A stretch of 27,107 nucleotides of DNA from the IMG/VR virus record IMGVR_UViG_3300049810_000833, positions 1 to 27,107 of that record. One strand, given 5' to 3'. Below, in pieces: positions 1 through 8,900 of this stretch. The translations under genes and the position numbers were made by a program. This stretch comes from a virus. Within the stretch, counting starts at the first letter, position 1. Every line of letters begins with the position of its first letter. The notes below the pieces were generated by a model. The model was not told where the DNA came from. It did not search any database and saw only the letters and a program-made list of their open reading frames with translations.

Positions 1-576
1 TCTTGCTCTAGTATAGTTAGCCGAGTAAGTAGAAACCCTATTTCTTGAATACGTTCCAGAATATGTGGAATTTCTTGCTCTAGTATAGTTAGCCGAGTAA
101 GTAGAAACCCTATTTCTTGAATACGTTCCGGTATATGTGGAATTTCTTGCTCTAGTATAGTTAGCCGAGTAAGTAGAAACCCTATTTCTTGAATACGTTC
201 CAGCATATGTAGAAGATCTTGCTCTAGTATAGTTATCTGTATAAGTAGAAACCCTATTTCTTGAATACGTTCCAGCATATGTAGAAGATCTTGCTCTAGT
301 ATAGTTATCCGAGTAAGTAGAAACCCTATCTCTAGAATAAATATCTGAATATGCAGAAGATCTTGCTCTAGTATAGTTATCTGTATAAGTAGAAACCCTA
401 TCTCTAGAATACGTTCCGGTAAATGCGGAACTCCTTATTCTATTATATGTACCTGTATAAGAGGAAGATCTATCTCTAGAATACGTTCCGGCAAAAATAG
501 TAGACCTTGTTCTAGAATATTCTCCCACAAAAGAAGAGGGTCTCCCTCTAGTATAAGAAGAGGTTCTTTGTCCTGT
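1..576 (-). repeat. 72-bp tandem repeats (24 aa, two 12-aa halves)
   Basis: The unit beginning TCTTGCTCTAGTATAG (plus strand) recurs at 1, 73, 145, 217, 289 and 361 with an exact 72-bp period. It continues degenerately at 433 and 505. Each unit encodes two related 12-residue halves, SGTYSRNRVSTY and SANYTRARNSTY, sharing the pattern xxxYxRxRxSxY. Copies 1-3 are nearly identical and later ones diverge. The array continues past the left edge. It is coding sequence inside the long fibre-like gene, not a non-coding satellite. Confidence 0.95.
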
Positions 577-2892
577 ATAATATGCAATAAAATTCTGTGT
601 TGTTAATCTTTCGTATGAACCTACCCTAACTTTAGTATAGTATCCAGTGAAATTACCTAAGAAGGCTTGAGTAACATTTCTTGTATATGTAGATTGACGA
701 GTTAGTAAATATTCTCCGGTAAATGTTCTGGTGAAATTATTTTCTATTGTTCTATTATATGAAGAAGATCTATTAGTTAAAAAATCACCAGTATAAGTAC
801 CGACATATTGTCCAACATAATCACGAGAGTAATTACCAGTAAAAGGAGTTGTATAAGTGCTGGTCTCTACTCTAGAGTAGTTACCAATAAAATCACCAGT
901 GTAATTTCCAGTAAATTCTCCAGTATAATTACCCATATAATCTCTAGAATAATTACCCACAAAATTTCCAGAATAATCTACTTCACGTATTCTTGTAGAT
1001 ATTCTAGAAAAAGAAGAAACTCGGGTATGAGTATAATTTTCGGTTCGTGGTGTAGTATATTGTTGAACTATTGTTCTTGTATAACTTTGGTCTGCAACAT
1101 CTTTCTTCGTGTTTAACGCAGTACCTACAGCTTTCCAAGTGCCTGGATCGGTGGGTGCGCCTTGTGCAGATGATCGGAACTGGTATGAACCAATGTTTCC
1201 GGCAGTAGCGCGAAGAGTTTGTATCCTTTGACCAAGAGTATATTGAATCTCTTCGTCTGACATCTCTTGTAGACCAGAGAAACTGGTAGGTCCTGCTGTA
1301 TAAGTTCCGACATTTCCAGCAGAAATTCTGCTTCCTGTCCGAGCCGTCCCTTCAATCGTAGTTTCTAAGTTTCCGGAGAGATCATAAATATAAAGTCTTC
1401 CAGATGGATCACTACCAGTAACTGGGTTATACCTCCAATCAGAAGTAATGATTTTATCACCAGCAAAATAAACTCTGGTACCAAAATCTGAGTTGTTTGG
1501 TGATCCGCTTGGAGCTGTTACTGTAGTTCCACTTTGAAAATCAAAACTATCGTATATTGCAAATCTCGTAGAACCCGAAGAACCGAAGACTACTTTTCCA
1601 GAATCCTCATGATAATCTACAGTAGATCCGAAGTAACTGAATCCAGTTGGAGCCAAAGTTTGATCAGATACGAGATCTTGGTCAAAAAACTTAGCATTAA
1701 ACTGCCCCATACCCAAGACCATTCTTTCCCCAGATGAAAGAGGAAGTATTTTAGCGTGACTTCCGTTTTCATATGGATTAAAGGTGAAAACTTTTAATTG
1801 ATTGGATCCATCTAAATCAAATCTCCAAGTATAATATGTACCATTTCCCCAAGTATAAACGTAACTCCCCCAAAGTTTTACACCCAGTCCTAACAGAACG
1901 GACGAAGGAGTATCTTCAAATATAACAACCTCATTATTTCCATCCAAGTCAAAAACATGAATCGCTCCATGATTATTAGGGCCCTGTGAACTGTTTCTAC
2001 AGCTTCCTACTGCGATATGTGTATCTGACACATCAATAGAAGACCCGAATCCACTTCCAACTGCACCTGATAATGTATTGACTAAATTTCCATCAATATC
2101 ATAGATGAGTACCTGTTCCTCATTATCGTTTGCAACGTATATTTTATCACCTGAAAACACAACCTCTTGCGCCTCTTCCGTTCCAGTCTCAGTTATTGTG
2201 AAACGAACAGTTCCGTCAGCATTATATATCTGTAGATCTCCAGCAGCTCCATTACTGGACCATGCGGCAAATAAACCTTGACCATTAAATGTTGGGGAGG
2301 CAGTAGTGTTTTTTAATGTCATTGGACGAACAGTAGTAGGAGCTGCTACTGTAGTTTTTATGTACACATGGTAGGGAATGGAAGTTCCATCACCCTGTGT
2401 ATCTGAGAATATGCTATCGATAAATACGTTGTAATCTACGCCAGGAGAAGTAGATGCCAGCTTAAATGTGCCAGGATAGTCTAATTCTACAAGTTTTCCA
2501 ATTACACGATTTGCCAGTGAGTCTAGATCCGCATCTACCATTTCGTAGAGGCCAGGAACATCGACATGACTGTAGTAACCTATAGGTCTCTTGAAGTTTG
2601 AACCTGACTCGTCTGCAACACCAGTTTTTTGATGAACTGTGGTTGTAGTTTCGCCAGATGTAATCTGTGATGCTGGGTGTGTTCCTGTGGTCTGATTGAA
2701 GAATGTATCTACAAAAGAACCAATAGGAGTAGCATCAACAGAACTCAAACTAAGGTTACCTATTGCATCAGTTGAAGCTGATGTCAGATGTTGACTTACA
2801 CAGTACGCAAGATAGTTTTCTTCTATCGGGGAGTACTCGTGTAGGTCCGTACCTGAGTTTATAAGTTTTAGAGGTATACTAGATTTGGACAC
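1..2892 (-). CDS. Giant tail-fibre-like virion protein with Tyr/Arg tandem repeats (partial, runs off left edge)
   Basis: The minus frame is open from 2892 to base 1 (964 codons seen) with no stop, so the C-terminus lies outside the window. The only usable start is GTG at 2892: no ATG occurs in frame after the upstream stop near 2938, and an exact late promoter lies 40 bases upstream. Three regions are visible. Residues 1-220 begin with SKSSIPLKLINSG and look like an attachment head. Residues about 220-515 hold repeated 'DKIYVAN...IYDIDGN', 'FGSS...HVFDLDGN' and 'DKIITS...LYIYDLSGN' units, typical of a beta-propeller. From about residue 600 onward come short YTG/YSR units that settle into a regular 24-residue repeat. 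Repeat-rich proteins of this kind are virion components in marine T4-like phages. A fibre or adhesin role is inferred from this and from its place after the fibre genes. Confidence 0.8.
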   Translation of the reverse strand, partial: MSKSSIPLKLINSGTDLHEYSPIEENYLAYCVSQHLTSASTDAIGNLSLSSVDATPIGSFVDTFFNQTTGTHPASQITSGETTTTVHQKTGVADESGSNFKRPIGYYSHVDVPGLYEMVDADLDSLANRVIGKLVELDYPGTFKLASTSPGVDYNVFIDSIFSDTQGDGTSIPYHVYIKTTVAAPTTVRPMTLKNTTASPTFNGQGLFAAWSSNGAAGDLQIYNADGTVRFTITETGTEEAQEVVFSGDKIYVANDNEEQVLIYDIDGNLVNTLSGAVGSGFGSSIDVSDTHIAVGSCRNSSQGPNNHGAIHVFDLDGNNEVVIFEDTPSSVLLGLGVKLWGSYVYTWGNGTYYTWRFDLDGSNQLKVFTFNPYENGSHAKILPLSSGERMVLGMGQFNAKFFDQDLVSDQTLAPTGFSYFGSTVDYHEDSGKVVFGSSGSTRFAIYDSFDFQSGTTVTAPSGSPNNSDFGTRVYFAGDKIITSDWRYNPVTGSDPSGRLYIYDLSGNLETTIEGTARTGSRISAGNVGTYTAGPTSFSGLQEMSDEEIQYTLGQRIQTLRATAGNIGSYQFRSSAQGAPTDPGTWKAVGTALNTKKDVADQSYTRTIVQQYTTPRTENYTHTRVSSFSRISTRIREVDYSGNFVGNYSRDYMGNYTGEFTGNYTGDFIGNYSRVETSTYTTPFTGNYSRDYVGQYVGTYTGDFLTNRSSSYNRTIENNFTRTFTGEYLLTRQSTYTRNVTQAFLGNFTGYYTKVRVGSYERLTTQNFIAYYTGQRTSSYTRGRPSSFVGEYSRTRSTIFAGTYSRDRSSSYTGTYNRIRSSAFTGTYSRDRVSTYTDNYTRARSSAYSDIYSRDRVSTYSDNYTRARSSTYAGTYSRNRVSTYTDNYTRARSSTYAGTYSRNRVSTYSANYTRARNSTYTGTYSRNRVSTYSANYTRARNSTYSGTYSRNRVSTYSANYTRAR

Positions 2893-2931
2893 TGTTATCT
2901 CGCTCTGTAGGTTAAGTTTATCATGTACCTT

Positions 2932-2939
2932 TATTTATA
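2932..2939 (-). promoter_or_regulatory. T4-type late promoter
   Basis: Reads TATAAATA on the minus strand, the exact T4 late consensus used by the gp55 sigma factor with host polymerase. It sits about 40 bases upstream of the GTG start of the left-edge repeat protein, in a short intergenic gap. Confidence 0.85.
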
Positions 2940-2998
2940 CATTTTTAAATCACAGTGCGAGGATTTATTGGACCTTTTTTAACTTAATTTTACGAGAT

Positions 2999-3439
2999 TT
3001 ATTGTGGTTGTGTTGGCCAGTTTATATCAGCAACATTAGAGATATCATTTGATACAAATTGAAGATCTCTGAGTTCTTGTCTGTATTGTTGCCACTCAAG
3101 TTTTACTTCATCCGTTAGAGGTGAATCTGAAAGTTGTGTCCAATCGCAACCGTATAAAAGACTGGTACGAATACTTCTAACTTCATTCATCAAATCTTCT
3201 TGATTCCAGACCCATTCTCCATCTACCCAAGTAGAATGTCTATTTGGAGAAGGTTCTCTTTCTTTCCAGTCACCATCCCAATAATGTGTTTGTATAAAGT
3301 CTGATTTGTCTTGAACAACAAAATCAATATGGACAATTGTTGTGCCATCTTCTCTTAAACCTTCGGGTTCATTAGAACCACTGGCCAGTTTTAATGTTTG
3401 TATTTCATTATTTCTAATGTATGCGATATAATAAATCAT
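2999..3439 (-). CDS. Tail fibre assembly chaperone-like protein
   Basis: 146 aa. The C-terminal half carries the hallmark of phage tail assembly chaperones of the 'Phage_tail_APC' type: CDWTQLSDSPL (residues 98-108), WQQYRQELRDL (116-126) and a closing INWPTQP (139-145). The N-terminal half (MIYYIAYIRNNEIQ) is a variable beta-rich region. Such proteins help fold or trimerise a fibre tip and are usually encoded beside their client. Here the neighbours are the 255-aa 'YGL' protein upstream and the very long repeat protein downstream, so either could be the client. The purine-rich stretch AGAGAAAG before the ATG serves as ribosome binding site. Confidence 0.8.
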   Translation of the reverse strand: MIYYIAYIRNNEIQTLKLASGSNEPEGLREDGTTIVHIDFVVQDKSDFIQTHYWDGDWKEREPSPNRHSTWVDGEWVWNQEDLMNEVRSIRTSLLYGCDWTQLSDSPLTDEVKLEWQQYRQELRDLQFVSNDISNVADINWPTQPQ

Positions 3440-3454
3440 TTTCTTTCTCTTTTT

Positions 3455-4222
3455 TTAAATTAATACGCCTGTAAGAATCATTCCATTAATGGAATTACTA
3501 TAACTTTCAGTACTTGATGTTGGAATTCCAAAATTTGATCCATTTCCACCCGGCTCATCATTATCGTTGTTGTTCCCAAGATCAATCGCAGTACTGAAAT
3601 AATTTATAACATAGCGTTGAGCAATCCGTAGCCCTGTAACCGAAGAACTGCTAGCAAACCCACCAACTGTTCCAGATGTCCACTTTAAGATTTCAACGTA
3701 GTCACCCGAAGATCCTAGTTGTTCACCACCATTTTGTGGTGACCAAGCATCCACAGTTCTTGTTTCATAAAAATTGTTGATCTTAAAATGTTGACCTAAT
3801 GTTATGGATCTACTATCAAATTGTATAGTTTGATCTTCGTTATACACAACTAGACCATAGTTGTCCGTAGATGATACTTTACTAGAATGTTGTACTACAA
3901 AGTAATCTAGGGTTGCTAGAGTAGGGGATGTCCATGTGGTGGTACTAATACCATAGTTGTTGGTCACAGTCATATCTTGTCCATAAAATGCCGGCGTAGT
4001 TGGTGGTATAGTTAAGGGTGCGCCCATAAACACTACAGTGGTTGCAAAACTGTTTGCTTGACCATATGGTACCTTTACAAAAACAAAATCATCCGAATCT
4101 AACGTAACACTAGGGCCCGATCCTGTTCCAATTTCAGTAACAACGTAACTATTCATTTTACGAGAAGAGTCAAACATTAACCCGTTATTATCATTATATA
4201 CTGTTAAGCCATAATCACTCAT
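3455..4222 (-). CDS. Virion-associated protein with two YGL-type modules
   Basis: 255 aa. It contains an internal duplication: YGLTVYNDNNGLMFDSS at residues 4-20 and YGLVVYNEDQTIQFDS at 122-137, each followed by a beta-rich stretch of about 100 residues. The C-terminus is rich in Asn, Gly and Ser. The head motif resembles small proteins found beside central-tail-fibre genes in many tailed phages (DUF6453-like, from memory). Its ATG overlaps the stop of the 100-aa gene by one base, so the two are translationally coupled. Probably a small tail-tip or fibre accessory protein; the exact role is unknown. Confidence 0.6.
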   Translation of the reverse strand: MSDYGLTVYNDNNGLMFDSSRKMNSYVVTEIGTGSGPSVTLDSDDFVFVKVPYGQANSFATTVVFMGAPLTIPPTTPAFYGQDMTVTNNYGISTTTWTSPTLATLDYFVVQHSSKVSSTDNYGLVVYNEDQTIQFDSRSITLGQHFKINNFYETRTVDAWSPQNGGEQLGSSGDYVEILKWTSGTVGGFASSSSVTGLRIAQRYVINYFSTAIDLGNNNDNDEPGGNGSNFGIPTSSTESYSNSINGMILTGVLI

Positions 4223-4524
4223 TATTGAAACCTGAATAGTTTTGCAGAAACAGATTGCGAAGAAGTTCCTGTATTTTTAACTCTTAGTATGTCATTGACA
4301 GAATCTCTTTCTACTTCAATGTCTGCATCTAACCCTGTGTTTTCTTCAATGAAAATACCTATGAGTGCTGGATTTCCAGCACCACTCGTTTGAATATCTA
4401 TTGAAGAACCCCCTGAAATTGCTTGACTAGTAAATTCAAATTCATATTCTTCATTAAAAATATTATTTGAATTGGTGATAACAGACCCATTAACACCGTC
4501 TGAAATATATAGTCCATAACTCAT
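4222..4524 (-). CDS. Small protein with YGL head, tail-tip accessory candidate
   Basis: 100 aa. Opens with MSYGLYISDGVNGSVITNS, a shorter relative of the YGL head seen twice in the next gene. The rest alternates hydrophobic and polar residues (IGIFIEENTG, ADIEVERDS, ILRVKNTG, SVSAKLFRF), as expected of a beta-sandwich. It has no signal peptide or membrane segment. It starts one base after the stop of the central-fibre-like gene and overlaps the 255-aa gene by one base, so these are cotranscribed. Function not recognised beyond the structural context. Confidence 0.55.
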   Translation of the reverse strand: MSYGLYISDGVNGSVITNSNNIFNEEYEFEFTSQAISGGSSIDIQTSGAGNPALIGIFIEENTGLDADIEVERDSVNDILRVKNTGTSSQSVSAKLFRFQ

Positions 4525-4525
4525 T

Positions 4526-5725
4526 TTAAACGTCTAACCTCCCCAATTGAACTCTTAGTTGACCGGAAGAATCAAATATCTTTGTAACATCATCTTTCAT
4601 TTCCATGTGAGCACCGGATAGGTTTGCACCGATATCTAGGTTACCTGTAACTTTAACATTCGTTAATGTTGCACCATCAGCATCAACACTGAAAGGAATT
4701 ATCGGAGAGTCAGTGGTGCTGTCTGGATTTATAATTTTAAATTTATCAGCGGTAAGTGCAAAATCGGCTTGTTGACCATCGTTTCCAAACTGGATGCCCG
4801 CAAACCTTGGGTCGGATTCCGTTCCAGCAATTAATTCTAAGTTCCAACTCGCAGTTGTGTTGCCGATATTATCTATACTAGTTTGTAATGTTTGTTCTGC
4901 AGCAGCGATATCAGTTCCGATTTTTGTTTCTAAAACTGTAGTTTGTTCATTATTGGCAGCAAGTATTTTTCCATCAATAGTAGATTCTATACTGATTGTA
5001 AGGGAATCTGTCGCACTCGCAATAGCTGTCTGGGGGTTTCCATTAGAATCTAAAAGAGGATCTCCATTCGAATCAAACATGAATACCGCATTGTCTAATT
5101 CAGTAATATCTCCACTGAGAGAATTTATTGTATTACCTTGAGTGGCCACAGTTGAAGAAAGACTATTTCTTGCAGATGCTTCCGCATCTATACGTACACC
5201 TAGATCACTATCGATAATTAATAATTGTGATTCTACCGAATCTAGAATTTGTGAAAATACGACAAGACTGTCTGAGTCAGCATCAATTCTAGATGTGATA
5301 CTTGAATTTGCTGAAGTTACGGCAGAAATCAACGCATCTGAGTCGAAACCATCAAGAATTAACCCATCCACACTAGCTTGAGTTGCCGTTATTTGTTGTG
5401 AAAGGATCGTAATACCACTATCAGTAGAATTTATACTAGTTGTCAGTGAAGATATTGCAGAAGCATTTGCTGCAATACCAGCTTCTACATCAGTAAGATC
5501 GACATTTAAATTTGTAGTGATATTATTAATGTAGTCTTCATTTATAATTGTTGTGAAATAGTCCGAGTCTAGAATGTTATTAACAATATTAGTAACCGAA
5601 GAAGAGTCAACACTAGAAAAAGTTCCAGTTTCTACTAATTCAAAGTTTTCGTTTATCTTGTCAACTGCCGCGTTGACATTGTCTGCAAGATCTACTATTT
5701 GTATTTGATTATTTCCGTGACTCAT
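4526..5725 (-). CDS. Central-fibre-like (lambda J C-terminal type) tail protein
   Basis: 399 aa. Residues 1-34 contain KINENFELV, a head motif also present in the 295-aa protein. Residues about 35-285 are low-complexity Ser/Asp/Ile/Asn sequence with recurrent 'SIDS', 'ISSLTTSI' and 'TINSLSGDI' units, likely a trimeric coiled or beta-helical shaft. Residues about 290-370 (WNLELIAG, FALTADKFKIINPDS, FSVDADGATLTNVKVTGN) resemble the central straight fibre domain at the end of lambda gpJ (DUF1983, from memory). It closes with KIFDSSGQLRVQLGRLDV, matching the end of the collagen-like fibre. In a myovirus this could be a tail-tip spike or short fibre. Confidence 0.65.
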   Translation of the reverse strand: MSHGNNQIQIVDLADNVNAAVDKINENFELVETGTFSSVDSSSVTNIVNNILDSDYFTTIINEDYINNITTNLNVDLTDVEAGIAANASAISSLTTSINSTDSGITILSQQITATQASVDGLILDGFDSDALISAVTSANSSITSRIDADSDSLVVFSQILDSVESQLLIIDSDLGVRIDAEASARNSLSSTVATQGNTINSLSGDITELDNAVFMFDSNGDPLLDSNGNPQTAIASATDSLTISIESTIDGKILAANNEQTTVLETKIGTDIAAAEQTLQTSIDNIGNTTASWNLELIAGTESDPRFAGIQFGNDGQQADFALTADKFKIINPDSTTDSPIIPFSVDADGATLTNVKVTGNLDIGANLSGAHMEMKDDVTKIFDSSGQLRVQLGRLDV

Positions 5726-5952
5726 TTTTTATCCTCTACTAAACGAAAAAGTAATTCTTTTATATCTTTCATATCATTTTTTAGTGTATCTACATCACTC
5801 GAAAGATTTTTAATCACTTCATTTTCTTTTATTTTCTTTTCCTTTCTTTTTCTTGCACTTTCAATTTCGGTTCTATTGGTATTTAGTATAACTCCAGTTC
5901 TTCTATCTTTTACCAAATTAATATGGCCTTCAACTCTCAAATGGTTACTCAT
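5722..5952 (-). CDS. Small coiled-coil virion-region protein
   Basis: 76 aa. It begins SNHLRVEGHINLVKDRRTGV, a pattern (VEGxxxLVKDxxTGxIxNT) I associate with a small conserved protein of T4-like phages, followed by a highly charged helix from about residue 28 to 76 with coiled-coil spacing (VIKNLSSDVDTLKNDMKDI). Its start overlaps the stop of the 1701-aa gene by one base, and its own end overlaps the next gene, so all are tightly coupled. It may be a small structural or assembly protein. Its function is not established here. Confidence 0.6.
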   Translation of the reverse strand: MSNHLRVEGHINLVKDRRTGVILNTNRTEIESARKRKEKKIKENEVIKNLSSDVDTLKNDMKDIKELLFRLVEDKK

Positions 5953-8900
5953 TACACCACCATAGCGATTGCACGTAGGTCTCTAATTACTGGTGACTTA
6001 GACGAACTATTGGACTGCATAACAATTTTAACTTGGAATACTGTGAACTGATCTGACTCGTGAGTAAACTCATAATCTCTGAAAGTTGAAGGATCATCAT
6101 CTGTCGGCAAATCCTTATCTATATCAACTAACACCCAGTCTATTACCGGATCTCCTGTCACCTCATCTGTCGCGACAAGTGAATCCTCATCAGCAGAAGA
6201 TCTAACATAAACTTCGAAGTTTGCACCAGAAGGTCTATTAGCGGCAAATATTACCTTTAGACCTAGGGATGCTTCATCTATTACAACCGGAGTTGTTATG
6301 TGTTGCGCTGCATCACCATTATCAATAACATTTTCCAACGCAAGAACAGAAACTCTTTGAAGGTCTATTACGGGAGAAACTTTACTATCCTCTGTGGTTA
6401 AACTTAAGGTAAATTTCATAGTTTCTACACCACTAGCATTCTCTGAAGAAGCTACTACACTGGGAGACAAGTTTTTATTATAATCATTCAAGAAAACTAT
6501 ATTAGTATTACTCGAATTGTAATTGAATTGTGCAGTTGAACGAGTGCCCCCAAAGGATGAAACGGTTGGGTTAACGAGTGTAGAAGTAATTCTAGTTTTA
6601 TTTGGTGTTAAAGATTGAACTTGAGGGACAAACTCATCATAATAAACTTGTTGAGTTGCAACAACACTTAGTCCTCCTCCCACGGAACTAGATGTTGCAC
6701 TTACACTGTTATCCGTATCGATATCGATACTGTATCCGTCCCATTGTGGATTAACAACTGATAAGGTTGTATTAAATAGAGTTTCGGATAATCCTCCAAT
6801 TGGATTTACGACACCAGACAATCTTACTATATCCCCTGAAATAAAACCATGACCCTCATGGTATACCTTAACAAGACTTGATCCTTGAGTAGTTTCAATC
6901 GGATCGGAACCAAGTGTTACTTTAGGTAATGGTGCGTTATCTAGTATTAGGTCACCTGAAGCGGAAAATTCAGCCCGATCTAGTTCAAACATTAAATCTT
7001 TAGTTTGATCCGGTGTCCAAGTAAATCCATTCTGAGATAGGAATAAAGAACCCAGAGAAGGTTGTCTAGAAACTTTGTCTTCGTCACTACCAAACACAAA
7101 TTCGTAAGTCTGTGCAACATAAACATTGTATTCTACTGACTCTGCAAGAAGTACTATAGCATATTCTTCACCACTTGTCAAAAATATTGGTTCATCAAAT
7201 TCAACTTCTGTTGGGTAAGCTTGAACATCTTCGATAGTTTCTGCTGGGGATGTTCCGTCATTAGGATTACTGACACTATTTGTAGCGATAGTAATTTGAC
7301 TAGGATCGAGAAATTTAACAGCGCCAGGAACTATCCGTGTTGTCGGTATACCGTTTTCTACTGGACGAATCTGAATTTGTAGAGGAACAGAACTGTCTTT
7401 GCTCGAGACAAAGATCCTTGCCTTTGTTATAAACATACCATTAGGATTTTCTATCTGATCAACAAAGAAAGTTTGTGCGAGAGGATCTTGTCTTGCAGCT
7501 CTAGGTGGATTAATAATACGTGTTGTTTGAATAGTTCTCTGAACAGTTTCTATAGAACCAGTAGATGTATATATTGCACGAGTAGATACAGTCGCTTCGT
7601 TTTCATCATTTTCATTAATATCTAAAAGTTTAAATTCTTGTTTTCCAGTTCTAAAACTTATTGTTGATGTATTAGGTAGGAAGAAACTTCCAGTCAATTC
7701 TCCATTACCATCTGTAACCAAAGGAGTCTTACCACCCAGATCTGAAGGATATTCTAAGGCATTTGCGTACTCACTACCAAACTCTACTGGGTTTTCGGAA
7801 AATCTTGAATATGTCGACTCTACACGTACCCATGAACTCACTTCTTTGTTACCAAAGAAAGCGAACATGTTAGTGTTAGGACGTAAACCTTTAGCTGTAA
7901 AGTTAATTTTACGAGATCTCATAAAGGGAATTATTTCTACATCGGTAACCTTTTCGCCTATAAAATCTTGGATACTTCTATTAGTTTCTTTGAAAGAGAC
8001 ATCTCTAGATATTGTAGTGAATAATCCAGTATTGGTAAGATTATTTCTATTTCTACCATCTCCCTGAAGAGTTGGACGAACTGCAAAGTCTTCTATTCTA
8101 CGTATCGTAGTTTGCATAATTGGTGGTAAATCTTTAGTTTCTACCCACTCGTCAGAAGATGGCGAAATTTCCATATGTCCAGTCTGAGTAATAACAGCAA
8201 AGGGATTTACATTTAATGTACTTGTCGCGAGCAACTGAGATACCAAAGAAACATCCGTGTAAGGTAGAGTAACTAAGTCACCATGTTTTTCTACTGCACT
8301 AATGTTATCTGTACTATACATTAAACGGACAGAATTCTCTCTGAAAGATGGTTTCAATAATCCTTGAGGATCTATAGAGGCTCGGTACTCGTTACTATTG
8401 ATATCTGAAAAATCAAAAGTACTAAAATTATCCGCTATAAAACCAGCTTTAGTTCTTGCGTTCCCATTAGAATCTAATACGGTCAATGAATTTGTGTCGG
8501 ACTCCAGAAGACTCAAAGTGGTGAGTTCGAATAGATCTCCTATACGTTGTTCTAACTTACCAATGTCTTTCATTGTGAAACGCTTGTTTGGAATATAAGT
8601 ACTGGTAAGATCAGATGTATTAAATGTATATGGATTTAATTTAAATTTGTATAGAGCCATAGATCCAGTTGGAATTTCTGGTTCTCGTGGAGATATATCA
8701 GACTCACCCTGAATAACTTGAAGTTCTCCAAATCCAATATCTCCTCGACTGTCCGTTGCGTTTGCAACTAAAACATCAATACGAGGTAAAAAATAACTAA
8801 TACTGTTTACCGTTATTGTAGAAGCATTTTGAGGAAGTTCTCCAGTAACCGTAAATTCGTTTATATTGTTAGAATCATTGAAAGTTCTTGAAGGACGAAA

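Noticed and set aside
1-576. CRISPR-like array at the left edge
   Set aside because: The 72-bp units are contiguous without unique spacers, are in frame, and encode a protein repeat. No cas genes are present.
808-1737. Small plus-strand and minus-strand frames in the left region
   Set aside because: They overlap the uninterrupted 964-codon minus frame and have no independent signals.
2940-2998. Terminator in the gap after the chaperone-like gene
   Set aside because: The gap is A/T-rich, but I could not draw a stable stem followed by a U-run.
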